From the NCBI GenBank assembly GCA_023150275.1, contig JAKLLG010000015.1:1-64000 (forward strand): DNA of 64,000 nucleotides. The letters run 5' to 3'. Source of the stretch: Rhodocyclaceae bacterium (GTDB lineage: Bacteria > Pseudomonadota > Gammaproteobacteria > Burkholderiales > Rhodocyclaceae). Both the position numbers and the translations under genes were made by a program. Under the pieces are notes generated by a model. That model saw only the letters and a program-made list of their open reading frames with translations, made no database searches and was not told the DNA's origin. Below, piece by piece: positions 44,524 through 55,759 of this stretch (position 1 is its first letter; every line of letters starts with the position of its first letter).

Positions 44524-44898
44524 TCAGGCGAGGCGGGGCCATTTCGGCCGTTCGGGCCGTTCGTGGGGAGAGGTGTCGAGGAAAGCAGTCGCCCGCACCG
44601 CGTGCGGCAATCTCTTTGCGATCCCGCTTGGCGACGAAATCTTCGCGACTGGGGCACAACAACCCAGGTGACAGGTCAGGCAGTGCGTGTCACCGCTGCA
44701 GTCGCTTGCGTCACCCATGGCCCCGGGCACGTGCGTCTCGTGCGCAAAGCCTTCGTGGTGGGTGCTGATGGTGATGTCAGCCTCATGCGTCCCCGTGGCG
44801 GGCATGCACACACGCCCAGCCATCGCCCATGCGGCCTCGATGGGCAACAGAACGATCAGGAGCAGGGCAATCAGGCGTTGGATGCGCAAGGATTTCAT
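44524..44898 (-). CDS. CzcI-like small secreted metal-responsive protein
   Basis: 124-residue protein with a signal peptide (1-26) and a Cys/His-rich core (STHHEGFAHETH, CSGDTHCLTCHLGCC). It resembles in size, position and composition the CzcI/CopI-type small secreted proteins that open heavy-metal RND operons. A sigma-70 promoter starts just upstream, so it is the first gene of the operon. Sequence likeness is weak, hence moderate confidence. Confidence 0.6.
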   Translation of the reverse strand: MKSLRIQRLIALLLIVLLPIEAAWAMAGRVCMPATGTHEADITISTHHEGFAHETHVPGAMGDASDCSGDTHCLTCHLGCCAPVAKISSPSGIAKRLPHAVRATAFLDTSPHERPERPKWPRLA

Positions 44899-44922
44899 CT
44901 GGACGAGAAGGGTTTCCGGCGG

Positions 44923-44951
44923 ATTATTCGCCGGTGCGGCGTAGCCGTCAA
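44923..44951 (-). promoter_or_regulatory. Sigma-70 promoter of metal efflux operon
   Basis: On the minus strand TTGACG (44951-44946) and AATAAT (44928-44923) are separated by 17 bases, with start point near 44916 and a leader of about 18 bases. A metal-responsive operator could lie in the GC-rich spacer, a feature of MerR-type control, but the spacer is 17 and not 19-20 bases. Confidence 0.6.
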
Positions 44952-45000
44952 CGCTTGGTTTGACGTTGGATTCGTATCCGGCCTGGCTTGGAGATGACGA

Positions 45001-45250
45001 CGGGGGCCGAAGCCCCCGCCGATAGCCATTCTGTTTATCGGACGGCTATGTCCTCAGCAGGCCTTAAGCGGCCATTGCGAATTGCTCATCATTGGCAATT
45101 ATGGATTTGCGCGGATTACGTCCGTCGCCTCTCGGGCCGCCTGCGCGCCTTCTTTCACCCTGTCGAGACCAGATCACCCCCGTCGTGGTGGAGGTGGGCG
45201 GAATCGAACCGCCGTCCAGAATGCTTCCGGTTTGCCGGAATTACGACCAT
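45001..45250 (-). ncRNA. ssrA: Circularly permuted (two-piece) tmRNA
   Basis: Trans-translation RNA that rescues stalled ribosomes. On the minus strand the acceptor piece comes first (about 45250-45186), with a T-arm (GGTTCGATTCC) and an encoded CCA (45188-45186). After only four bases the coding piece begins with GGGGGTGATC (from 45181), whose GGGGGTG pairs with CACCTCC of the acceptor end. The tag frame GCC...TAA (45096-45064) reads ANDEQFAMAA and stops. A GC hairpin (45001-45018) ends the transcript region. This order is the reverse of one-piece tmRNA. It fits the permuted class known in some betaproteobacteria and alphaproteobacteria. Ends are estimates. Confidence 0.88.
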
Positions 45251-45257
45251 GTTGTGG

Positions 45258-45286
45258 ATTATGGGGGCGGGGGGGCGGGATTACAA
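45258..45286 (-). promoter_or_regulatory. Sigma-70 promoter of ssrA
   Basis: TTGTAA (45286-45281) and CATAAT (45263-45258) on the minus strand are separated by 17 bases, with the start point expected near 45251, right at the 5' end of the acceptor piece. It lies between the gph stop and ssrA. Confidence 0.55.
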
Positions 45287-45297
45287 GGCGGGTGGGG

Positions 45298-45969
45298 TCA
45301 ATTTTTGCCGAGAACGATCGTGGAGAGCGCATGGGCGTGGTCGACACGGTGGTCGGCGCCCCACGATTCGATGGGGCCGCCGTCGCCCAGATAGCCGTAG
45401 GCAGCAGCAATGGTTTTCATGCCTGCCGCGCGGCCGGCAGCGATGTCGCGAATGTCGTCGCCAACGAAGAAACTCGTCGAGGGGGCCGCGCCTGTCAGGG
45501 TGCAGGCGAGATGCATGGGGCGCGCATCCGGCTTGGCACGAACCGCCGAATCGCCGCTGACGATGCAGGCAGCGCGCCGCAGGTAGCCGAGCTTGTCCAT
45601 CAGTGGCAAGGTGAAGCGCTGTGATTTGTTGGTGACGATGCCCCAGGCAGTGCCGGCGGCTTCAAGCGCATCAACCAGTACCTCGATACCGTCGAAGAGT
45701 CTTGTCTCTACGCACAATCTTTGGCTGTAATGCATGAGAAAGCGCTCGTAATGATCCCGGTAATCCGGGTGCTCAGGCCGCATATCGAACCCGATACGCA
45801 GCATGCCGCGCACCCCTTGCGAAACAAAGGGGCGCAGCGTCGCGAGCGGCAAGGGCGCTTGGCCGGCGTCTTCAAGCAAGCGATTGAGGGCGGCGCCGAG
45901 ATCGGGGGCGGTGTCGGCGAAGGTTCCGTCCAGATCGAACAGAACTGCTCCGGGCGCCGCTTCAGGCAT
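45298..45969 (-). CDS. gph: Phosphoglycolate phosphatase (HAD family)
   Basis: 223-residue HAD hydrolase. It has DxD-type motif I (FDLDGT, 11-16), motif II with Thr in VTNKS, the motif III lysine (K...PDARP) and motif IV GDDIRD. It removes phosphate from 2-phosphoglycolate, a by-product of DNA repair. Its 5' end overlaps ubiG by 8 bases, the usual ubiG-gph order in proteobacteria, where it can also be named as the HAD partner of UbiG. Confidence 0.88.
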   Translation of the reverse strand: MPEAAPGAVLFDLDGTFADTAPDLGAALNRLLEDAGQAPLPLATLRPFVSQGVRGMLRIGFDMRPEHPDYRDHYERFLMHYSQRLCVETRLFDGIEVLVDALEAAGTAWGIVTNKSQRFTLPLMDKLGYLRRAACIVSGDSAVRAKPDARPMHLACTLTGAAPSTSFFVGDDIRDIAAGRAAGMKTIAAAYGYLGDGGPIESWGADHRVDHAHALSTIVLGKN

Positions 45970-46660
45970 GGCGTACGGTGTGCATCAGGTAATTCACGTC
46001 GGTATCCCGGCCCAGCGAGTAAACCTTGGTCAGCGGGTTATAGCTCATGCCGATGAGTTCATCGGGATTCAGGCCGACGGCCTTTGCCCAGCGCGCCAGT
46101 TCCGATGGCTTGATGAACTTCGCATAGTCGTGTGTGCCCTTGGGCAACAGTTGCAGCACATATTCGGCACCGATAACCGCGAACAGATAGGACTTCGGGT
46201 TGCGATTGATCGTCGAGAAGAAGACGTGGCCGCCGGGTTTGACCAGCGCCGCACACGAGGCGATGGTGCTGGCTGGGTTGGGGACGTGCTCCAGCATTTC
46301 CATGCAGGTGACGACGTCGTACTGGCCGGGTTCGGTCGCTGCCAGGTCTTCAGCGGCGCTGAGGCGGTAGTCCACGCTCTGGCCGCTTTCCAGCAGATGC
46401 AGGCGGGCAACGCCAAGTGCCTTTTCGGAGAGATCGATGCCGGTCACGGTCGCGCCACGCGTTGCCATCGCCTCGGCCAAGAGTCCGCCACCACAGCCGA
46501 CATCGAGAACGCGCTTGCCTTTCAGCATGGCATGGCGATCTATCCACTCAAGGCGCAGCGGATTGATTTCGTGCAGGGGACGGAATTCACTGTTCGGATC
46601 CCACCAGCGGTGGGCAAGATCGCTGAATTTTTGCAGTTCGCTTGGGTCGGCGTTGGTCAT
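45962..46660 (-). CDS. ubiG: Ubiquinone biosynthesis O-methyltransferase
   Basis: 232-residue SAM-dependent methyltransferase for two O-methylation steps of ubiquinone. Motif [14 protein letters not shown] (near 50-62), GIDLSEKAL, the post-motif [11 protein letters not shown] and [12 protein letters not shown] match UbiG. The head [29 protein letters not shown] is diagnostic. It is placed after the OmpA-1 terminator and translationally coupled to gph. Confidence 0.94.
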   Translation of the reverse strand: MTNADPSELQKFSDLAHRWWDPNSEFRPLHEINPLRLEWIDRHAMLKGKRVLDVGCGGGLLAEAMATRGATVTGIDLSEKALGVARLHLLESGQSVDYRLSAAEDLAATEPGQYDVVTCMEMLEHVPNPASTIASCAALVKPGGHVFFSTINRNPKSYLFAVIGAEYVLQLLPKGTHDYAKFIKPSELARWAKAVGLNPDELIGMSYNPLTKVYSLGRDTDVNYLMHTVRHA

Positions 46661-46690
46661 GACGCAGGTCAGTCTGATGAGAGAAATAAA

Positions 46691-46716
46691 AAAGCCCTGC
46701 TTGCGCAGGGCTTTTC
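46691..46716 (-). terminator. Terminator of ompA-like gene 1
   Basis: AAAAGCCCTG and CAGGGCTTTT form a 10-bp stem with a 6-base loop; the minus strand then has TTTTTTATTT. It lies 16 bases after the stop of the gene at 46732-47394. Confidence 0.85.
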
Positions 46717-46731
46717 GTTCGGCGAACCGGA

Positions 46732-47394
46732 TTACTTCTGGGTGCCGATCATTTCGATGTCAACACGGCGATCCGGCTGCAGGCAGCTAACCAGTGCCTT
46801 GGACTTCTTGTCACCCTTGCAGGTGGTGCCGGTCTTCGGCTGCTTCTCGCCCTTGCCTTCGGTGTAGACCTTGTTGGCTTCGACGCCCTTGCTCACCAGG
46901 TAGGTCTTGACAGCGGCAGCGCGCTTCTCGGACAGCTTCTGGTTGTAGGCGTCGGAGCCGAGACGGTCGGTGTGGCCGACGGCGATGATGACTTCCAGGT
47001 TCAGCGACTTGGACTTGGCGACCAGGTCGTCGAGTGCCTTCTTGCCTTCCGGACGGAGGACAGCCTTGTCGTAGTCGAACAGGGCGTCAGCAGCCAGCGT
47101 CACCTTCGACGAGGCGGGCTTCTTGCCCATGCCGTCGGCAGGCTTCTTCGGCTCGCAGACTTCCTTCGGCAGCAGGTCCTTGTCGCAGGCGCAGCCAGCC
47201 GGATCCTTGGCAGCGGCAGCCGGCGTCCAGAAGCCGGTGCGCCAGCAGAGGCCGGTACCGCTCTTGGCGACTTCGCCACGCTGGTCGATGACGTAAACAC
47301 GATCACCCGCCGTTTGCGCTTGCGCAACAGCGGCGCCCAGACCCATGGCAGCAGCGATGGCAACCATCAGGGATTGCTTGGCAATTTTCTTCAT
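46732..47394 (-). CDS. OmpA family protein (copy 1)
   Basis: 220-residue envelope protein: signal peptide (1-26), a cysteine-containing segment ([27 protein letters not shown], about 48-82), and a C-terminal OmpA peptidoglycan-binding domain (about 95-215; [45 protein letters not shown]). There is no N-terminal beta barrel. It is a close relative of the protein at 48851-49546, from which it is separated by the deaminase gene. Confidence 0.9.
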   Translation of the reverse strand: MKKIAKQSLMVAIAAAMGLGAAVAQAQTAGDRVYVIDQRGEVAKSGTGLCWRTGFWTPAAAAKDPAGCACDKDLLPKEVCEPKKPADGMGKKPASSKVTLAADALFDYDKAVLRPEGKKALDDLVAKSKSLNLEVIIAVGHTDRLGSDAYNQKLSEKRAAAVKTYLVSKGVEANKVYTEGKGEKQPKTGTTCKGDKKSKALVSCLQPDRRVDIEMIGTQK

Positions 47395-47445
47395 TCGTTT
47401 CCCTCGTTAGTAAAAGGCCATTACGGGCCGCCGACAAAGCATGGA

Positions 47446-48777
47446 CTAAGCCTGCCTAGCGCGCGGACTGATTGAAGTTTGCCATATCGAAGCGAGATTT
47501 TCCAAATTCTTTTTGAGAAATCCGGTCAGGCTGTGGTTTTCCAACATCATTTGCCCGCAAACCCAGACGTGGCTGACGTTTTCTCGTCCCGCTACATGAA
47601 TCAGATGTGACTCGGGGGCGTAGCAAGGTGCGAGCAGGGGATCGTCGAGGCTGATGGCGCACATGTCGGCAGCCTTGCCCGGAACCAGCGAGCCGATTTC
47701 GTCACCCAGTCCAAGGGCTCTGGCGCCGGCCAGTGTCGCTATGTGCAGGGCGCGGTGGGCGTCGAGTGCTGCCGCGTCGCCGCTGCTTCCCTTGGCGAGG
47801 AGCGCCGCCAGACGCAGGTCGCCGAGCAGGTCGAGGCGATTGTTGCTGGCTGCGCCGTCGGTACCGATACCAACATTGACGCCCGCTGCGAGCAGTGCGG
47901 TCGTTGGCGCAATGCCACTGCCCAGCTTGAGATTCGACGTTGGGCAGTGTGCCACCGAGCAGCCTTCGGCGGCGAGCAGCGCAATCTCGTGTGCATCGAG
48001 ATGAACGGCATGAACGGCGATCAGGTTGGGGCCGACGATACCCAGACGGTGCAGGCGATCGAGCGGGCGCCGCCCGTGGAGCCGGAGGCTTTCCTCGATC
48101 TCCGCGCGTGTCTCGTGGACGTGAAGGTGAATCGGCAGATCCAGCTCGCCGGTCAGTGTTGCAACGCGCTCGAAGCTGCGGTCACTGACGGTGTAGGGGG
48201 CATGGGGTGCCAGTGCGAAATGCAGCAATGGCTGTCCGAGCATGGCGTCGCGCGCGGCCAGTCCCTTGGACAGGTAGTCGTCGGCATCCGTCGCGTAGGC
48301 GGTGGGAAACTCCAGCAGCGGCAGGCCGATGACGGCGCGCATGCCAGCCTCGGCAACTGCGACGGCTGCCGCCTCCGGAAAAAAATACATATCGTTGAAA
48401 CAGGTGATCCCGCCGCGCAGCATCTCGGCACACGCTAGCAGCGTGCCGTCGCGTACGAAGTCGGGTGAGACGTGTTTTGCTTCCGCAGGCCAGATGTGCT
48501 CCTGAAGCCATGCCATCAGCGGCGTATCGTCCGCGATGCCGCGCAGCAGGGTCATCGCTGCGTGACAGTGCAGGTTGATGAGGCCTGGTATCAGTACATG
48601 GCGATCAAGCGAGACTTCACGTGCAGGCGTGTAACGTTCGAGCGCGTCGCGCTCCGGCAGAACGGCTGCGATCTTCCCTGCGTTGACGACGACCGCATGG
48701 TGCTCCAGCACCGTGCGGGCAGGCTCCACGGGGATGATCCAGCGGGCGCGAATGAGCAGGTCGGCAGGTAGGGACAT
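47446..48777 (-). CDS. mtaD: MtaD-type amidohydrolase (methylthioadenosine/S-adenosylhomocysteine deaminase family)
   Basis: 443-residue TRZ/ATZ-family zinc hydrolase. The metal and catalytic residues are in NLHCHAAMT, HLHVHETRAE, HAVHLD and GTDGAASNN. Members deaminate methylthioadenosine, S-adenosylhomocysteine or adenosine. The start at 48777 fits family length; the upstream frame extends into the OmpA-2 terminator. That terminator ends only about 23 bases upstream, so this gene needs read-through or its own promoter. Confidence 0.88.
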   Translation of the reverse strand: MSLPADLLIRARWIIPVEPARTVLEHHAVVVNAGKIAAVLPERDALERYTPAREVSLDRHVLIPGLINLHCHAAMTLLRGIADDTPLMAWLQEHIWPAEAKHVSPDFVRDGTLLACAEMLRGGITCFNDMYFFPEAAAVAVAEAGMRAVIGLPLLEFPTAYATDADDYLSKGLAARDAMLGQPLLHFALAPHAPYTVSDRSFERVATLTGELDLPIHLHVHETRAEIEESLRLHGRRPLDRLHRLGIVGPNLIAVHAVHLDAHEIALLAAEGCSVAHCPTSNLKLGSGIAPTTALLAAGVNVGIGTDGAASNNRLDLLGDLRLAALLAKGSSGDAAALDAHRALHIATLAGARALGLGDEIGSLVPGKAADMCAISLDDPLLAPCYAPESHLIHVAGRENVSHVWVCGQMMLENHSLTGFLKKNLENLASIWQTSISPRARQA

Positions 48778-48800
48778 GACTAAACTGAACCGGCGTGGGT

Positions 48801-48827
48801 AAGAAAAACCCCGCCGGAGCGGGGTTT
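48801..48827 (-). terminator. Terminator of ompA-like gene 2
   Basis: AAACCCCGC with GCGGGGTTT (9-bp stem, 4-base loop) followed on the minus strand by TTTTTCTTA. It lies between ompA-like gene 2 and the deaminase gene start. Confidence 0.85.
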
Positions 48828-48850
48828 CGGGTTTGCTGTCAATGCAACGC

Positions 48851-49546
48851 TTATTTCGGCTCGGCAGTGACGTCAATCGTGAAACGACGGTGTGGCGCCA
48901 GGCAGGCGATCAGCTTCTTCTTCGGCAACTTGTCGTCGCACTTCACACCGGGAACCGGTTGCGTCTTGCCGGCACCCATGGTTTCGATCTTGTCGGCCGC
49001 GACTCCCTTGGAAATCAGGTAGCCCTTGACAACCTCCGCACGTTTCTCCGACAGCTTCTGGTTGTATTGCTGCGAACCGAGGCGGTCGGTGTGGCCAGTG
49101 ACGACCATCTGCCGGATCGGGCCAACGTCTTTCAGCTTGGCGATGACTTCGCGGTCGATCGCTGCCTTGCCTTCGGGTTTCAGGATTGCCTTGTCATAAT
49201 CGAACAGCTCTTTTGCGGCAATCGTGATCGGCTTCTTGGCGACTGGTGCCGCAGGTGCGGCTGCTTTCGGCTCGCACTTTTCCTTTGGCATCAGATCCTT
49301 GTCGCAGGCGCAGCCAGCGGGATCGTTGGCTGCTGCTGCGGGGGTCCAGAAGCCGGTGCGCCAGCAGAGCCCCTTGCCCGACGAGGTCGGTGCGACGGCG
49401 CCGTTGGCTTCGTGGCCGCTACGAGCCACTTCGCCACGCTGGTCGATGACGTACACGCGGTCCATGCTTTGCGCGTGGGCCAGCGCCGTCATGGCCAGCA
49501 GGCCGGTGGCTGCGAGCGTCTGAGCGATGAATTTGGTTTTGAACAT
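48851..49546 (-). CDS. OmpA family protein (copy 2)
   Basis: 231-residue envelope protein with a signal peptide (1-25), the same cysteine segment as copy 1 ([31 protein letters not shown]), and an OmpA domain (about 105-225; [41 protein letters not shown]). It is divergent from gyrA with 223 bases between. The two copies share both the linker and the domain, so they come from one duplication. Confidence 0.9.
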   Translation of the reverse strand: MFKTKFIAQTLAATGLLAMTALAHAQSMDRVYVIDQRGEVARSGHEANGAVAPTSSGKGLCWRTGFWTPAAAANDPAGCACDKDLMPKEKCEPKAAAPAAPVAKKPITIAAKELFDYDKAILKPEGKAAIDREVIAKLKDVGPIRQMVVTGHTDRLGSQQYNQKLSEKRAEVVKGYLISKGVAADKIETMGAGKTQPVPGVKCDDKLPKKKLIACLAPHRRFTIDVTAEPK

Positions 49547-49769
49547 GACTCCTCCTGATTGCCGTTACCGTTAATGATTTGAGGTTGTCGGCGGTGCTGT
49601 GCCCGAGATTGAACACGAAAATCCGCAGTCCTTCAAGCAAATATCGCTGTTTAGCCGCGCAGATCCGCGGAATGCCAGCGGACTGCGGCCGGCACTGGTC
49701 GCCATGATAGAATCCAACGTTTAGCAAAAACCAACATAAGCCGCATCCCAAGCGGTACGTGGAAGAGAT

Positions 49770-52331
<2,562 letters not shown>

Positions 52332-52343
52332 GCAGGAGCCCCG

Positions 52344-53444
52344 ATGACGCGCATCTGGAACTTCAGCGCCGGCCCGGCCGTCCTGCCGGCCGAAGTGCTC
52401 GAGCAGGTCAAGGATGAGTTGCTCGACTGGCACAGCGCCGGTTGCGGCGTAATGGAGATGAGCCACCGCGGCAAGGAGTTCACCGCGATCATCGACGCGG
52501 CGGAAGCCGACCTGCGGGCGCTGCTCGGCATCCCGGTGAACTACAAGGTGCTGTTCCTGCAGGGCGGCGCCACGCAACAGTTCGCGCAGTTGCCGATGAA
52601 TCTGCTGCCCGCTGGGGCTTCCGCCGATTACCTCGTCACGGGCTCGTGGTCGAAGAAGGCGATCAAGGAAGCGCAGCACGTCGCCGCCGGCATCGCCTCG
52701 GTGCGCAGCGCCGGTTCGACCGAGGCGTCGGGCTTCACGCGCAACCTCGACGCGAGCGAGATCGCGCTCGATGCAAACGCCGCCTACGTCCACCTTTGCA
52801 CCAACGAAACTATCCACGGCCTCGAACTCGACTGCAGCCGCCTGCCGCAGACGGGCGTGCCGCTCGTTGCCGACATGAGTTCGCATATCCTGTCGCGCCC
52901 GGTCGACGTCTCGAAGTACGCGATGATCTACGCCGGCGCCCAGAAGAATGTCGGCCCGTCGGGCGTGACCCTCGTCATCGTGCGCGAGGACCTGCTCGGC
53001 AAGGCGTGGAAGACCATCCCCAGCGTCATGGACTACGCGGTGATGGCCGAGAACGGCTCGATGCTGAACACACCGCCGACCTTCGCCATCTACGTGGCCG
53101 GCCTCGTCTTCCAGTGGCTCAAGCGCCAGGGCGGTCTCGCCGAGATGGAAAAGATCAACAAGCACAAGGCCGAACTGCTCTACGCCTGCATCGATGAGAG
53201 CGAGGGTTTCTACCGCAACCCGGTGCGCGTCGCCGACCGCTCGCGCATGAACGTGCCGTTTACGCTGCTACGGCCGGAACTCGATGCCGCCTTCCTCGCC
53301 GAGTCGAAGGCGGCCGGGCTCGCCTCGCTGAAGGGCCACAAGTCGGTCGGCGGCATGCGTGCCTCGATCTACAACGCCATGCCGACCGATGGCGTGCGCG
53401 CACTGGTCGAATTCATGAACGATTTCCGGAAGCGCAACGCATGA
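52344..53444 (+). CDS. serC: Phosphoserine aminotransferase
   Basis: 366-residue PLP enzyme for serine and pyridoxal synthesis. The start MTRIWNFSAGPAVLPAEVLE and GCGVMEMSHRGKEF are typical, the PLP lysine is in YAGAQKNVGPSG, and VPFTLLRPELDAAFL and GHKSVGGMRASIYNAMP close the fold. It follows gyrA by 12 bases and precedes pheA in the common betaproteobacterial order gyrA-serC-pheA. Confidence 0.96.
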   Translation: MTRIWNFSAGPAVLPAEVLEQVKDELLDWHSAGCGVMEMSHRGKEFTAIIDAAEADLRALLGIPVNYKVLFLQGGATQQFAQLPMNLLPAGASADYLVTGSWSKKAIKEAQHVAAGIASVRSAGSTEASGFTRNLDASEIALDANAAYVHLCTNETIHGLELDCSRLPQTGVPLVADMSSHILSRPVDVSKYAMIYAGAQKNVGPSGVTLVIVREDLLGKAWKTIPSVMDYAVMAENGSMLNTPPTFAIYVAGLVFQWLKRQGGLAEMEKINKHKAELLYACIDESEGFYRNPVRVADRSRMNVPFTLLRPELDAAFLAESKAAGLASLKGHKSVGGMRASIYNAMPTDGVRALVEFMNDFRKRNA

Positions 53445-53555
53445 ATGCCGCCCGCCGGGCCGCCCCAAGGGCGGCAAAGACAGGAACCGGAGTCCCGCAG
53501 GGACGAACCGTCATCACCCCCTTCCTCGGGAAGGGGGCGGGGGGAAAGTGGATTC
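53445..53555 (+). repeat. GC-rich intergenic inverted-repeat cluster
   Basis: The 111-base serC-pheA gap holds at least two small hairpins: GCCGCCC/GGGCGGC and CCCCCTTCC/GGAAGGGGG. It can also be read through as an N-terminal extension of pheA, but this looks like a non-coding repeat: it has a strange arginine-proline-rich translation and no family match. Confidence 0.5.
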
Positions 53556-54644
53556 ATGACTGATCTGCAGAAGGAACTGGGCGTCGTCCGCGACGAGATC
53601 GACGGCATCGACGGGCAACTGCTCGAACTCCTGAACAGGCGCGCCCTTTGCGCGCAGAAGGTTGGCGAGATCAAGGCCCGTCACGGCGACGCCGGCTTTA
53701 TCTACCGGCCGGAGCGTGAGGCGCAGGTGCTGCGCCGCATCCAGGACATGAACCCCGGGCCGCTCTCCAACGAGAACGTCACCTGGCTGTTCCGCGAGGT
53801 GATGTCGACCTGCCTGTCGCTTGAACAGCCGCTGTCGGTCGCTTTCCTCGGCCCGCTCGGCTCGTTTACCGGCAGCGCCGCGACCAAGCATTTCGGCCAT
53901 GCCGCCCGCCTGCTGCCGCAGACTTCGATCGACGACGTCTTCCGCGAGGTCGAGGCCGGCCACGCGCACTACGCCGTGGTGCCGGTCGAGAATTCGACCG
54001 AGGGCGCCGTCGGGCGCAGCATGGACCTGCTCTTCGCCACGCCGCTCAAGGTCTGCGGCGAAGTCGTGCTGCGCATCCACCAGAACCTCATGACGCGCGA
54101 GGCCTCGCTCGACAAGGTCACCAAGGTCTATTCGCACGCCCAGTCGCTGGCGCAGTGCCATGAATGGCTGAACCGCAACCTGCCGAACGTGCCGCGCATT
54201 TCCGTCGGCAGCAACTCGCAGGCGGCCGAGATGGCGATGCAGGAGGCCGGTGCCGCGGCGATTGCCGGCGAAGCCGCCGCCGAGCGCTTCAACGTGCCGA
54301 TCCTCGTCGCCAACATCGAGGACGAGCCGAACAACACGACGCGCTTCCTCGTGCTCGGCCGCTTCGATGCCGGCATCTCCGGCCGCGACAAGACCTCGCT
54401 GATCATGTCGGCACCGAACCGCACCGGCTCGCTGCACGGCCTGCTGCTGCCGCTGGCCGAGGCCGGCGTTTCGATGACGCGTCTGGAATCGCGCCCGGCG
54501 CGGCACACGCTGTGGGACTACGTGTTCTTCGTCGACATCGACGGCCATCAGGACGATCCCAAGGTCGCCAAGGCGCTCGCCGAGCTGAAGCAGCAGGCGG
54601 CCTACCTCAAGGTGCTGGGCTCGTACCCTTCCGCGGTCTACTGA
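53556..54644 (+). CDS. pheA: Bifunctional chorismate mutase/prephenate dehydratase
   Basis: 362-residue phenylalanine pathway enzyme. An AroQ-type chorismate mutase (about 1-85; R...DGQLLELLNRRALCAQKVGEIK) is followed by prephenate dehydratase (about 92-275; FLGPLGSFTGSAATKHFG, VPVENSTEGAVGRSMD, TRFLVLGR) and a C-terminal ACT domain (about 285-360) with the ESRP sequence for phenylalanine feedback. The start at 53556 matches family N-termini. Confidence 0.95.
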   Translation: MTDLQKELGVVRDEIDGIDGQLLELLNRRALCAQKVGEIKARHGDAGFIYRPEREAQVLRRIQDMNPGPLSNENVTWLFREVMSTCLSLEQPLSVAFLGPLGSFTGSAATKHFGHAARLLPQTSIDDVFREVEAGHAHYAVVPVENSTEGAVGRSMDLLFATPLKVCGEVVLRIHQNLMTREASLDKVTKVYSHAQSLAQCHEWLNRNLPNVPRISVGSNSQAAEMAMQEAGAAAIAGEAAAERFNVPILVANIEDEPNNTTRFLVLGRFDAGISGRDKTSLIMSAPNRTGSLHGLLLPLAEAGVSMTRLESRPARHTLWDYVFFVDIDGHQDDPKVAKALAELKQQAAYLKVLGSYPSAVY

Positions 54645-54666
54645 ACATTCCTTTCCGAGGTTAACC

Positions 54667-55755
54667 ATGTCCCTCATCGACCAGGCGCTGCCCTACGTCC
54701 GCGCCATTTCGCCCTACCTGCCGGGCAAGCCGATCACCGAACTGGCCCGCGAGATGGGCATCCCGGTGGAAAAGATCGTCAAGCTCGCCTCCAACGAGAA
54801 CCCGCTGGGCATGAGCCCGAAGGCGAAGGCGGCGATGGAGAAGGCGGCCGGCACCCTCGAGCGCTATCCCGACGACTTCGACCTGAAGAAGGCGCTGTCG
54901 AACCACACCGGTCTCGACATGAACCGCATCGTGCTCGGCAACGGCTCGAACGACGTGCTCGACCTGATCGCCCGCGTGTTCCTCGCCGCGGGCCGTTCGG
55001 CCGTGTTCTCGCAGCATGCCTTCGCCGTCTATCCGCTGGCGACGCTGTCGGCCGGTGCCGAGCTGATCGTCGTGCCGGCCAAGGATTTCGGCCACGATCT
55101 CGACGCGATGCAGGCGGCGATCCGCCCCGACACGCGCATCGTCTGGGTTGCGAACCCGAACAACCCGACCGGCAACTTCCTGCCCTATCCGCAGCTGAAG
55201 GCCTTCCTGCAGGCGGTGCCGGCTGACGTCGTAGTCGTCCTCGACGAGGCCTACAACGAATACCTGCCGCCGGCCGACCGCGTCGATACGGTGGCCTGGC
55301 TCGCCGAGTTTCCGAACCTGGTGATCACGCGCACTTTCTCGAAGATCTACGGCCTCGCCGGCCTGCGCATCGGCTATGCGCTGGCCTCGGCCGAGATCGC
55401 CGACCTGATGAACCGCGTCCGCCAGCCGTTCAACTGCAACAACCTCGCGCTGGCGGCCGCCGTGGCGGCGCTAGCCGACCACGAGTTCGTCGCGAAGAGC
55501 TACGCACTGAATCGCGCCGGCATGGAGCAGATCATCGCCGGCCTCAAGCGTCACGGCCTCGCGCACATCCCGGCGCACGGCAACTTCGTCACCTTCAAGG
55601 TGAACGACGCCGCCGGCGTGAACCAGCGCCTCTTGAAGCAGGGCGTCATCGTCCGCCCGATCGGCGGCTACGGGCTGCCCGACTGGCTGCGCGTGACGAT
55701 CGGCACCGAGGCCGAGAACCTGCGCTTCCTCGAAGCGCTGGAAAAGGCGCTCTGA
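54667..55755 (+). CDS. hisC: Histidinol-phosphate aminotransferase (HisC2-type)
   Basis: 362-residue class I/II aminotransferase: KLASNENPLGMSPKA, NPNNPTGNF, DEAYNEY, and the PLP lysine in TFSKIYGLAGLRIGYALA. Placed between pheA and tyrA, it may also serve as aromatic amino acid aminotransferase, as seen with HisC in other bacteria; this dual role is an inference from the gene context. It starts 22 bases after pheA. Confidence 0.94.
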   Translation: MSLIDQALPYVRAISPYLPGKPITELAREMGIPVEKIVKLASNENPLGMSPKAKAAMEKAAGTLERYPDDFDLKKALSNHTGLDMNRIVLGNGSNDVLDLIARVFLAAGRSAVFSQHAFAVYPLATLSAGAELIVVPAKDFGHDLDAMQAAIRPDTRIVWVANPNNPTGNFLPYPQLKAFLQAVPADVVVVLDEAYNEYLPPADRVDTVAWLAEFPNLVITRTFSKIYGLAGLRIGYALASAEIADLMNRVRQPFNCNNLALAAAVAALADHEFVAKSYALNRAGMEQIIAGLKRHGLAHIPAHGNFVTFKVNDAAGVNQRLLKQGVIVRPIGGYGLPDWLRVTIGTEAENLRFLEALEKAL

Positions 55756-55759
55756 GGCG

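Noticed and set aside
44599..45560. Open frames crossing the ssrA region, including one of 190 codons
   Set aside because: The region encodes the structured tmRNA on the other strand and part of gph; the frames are chance.
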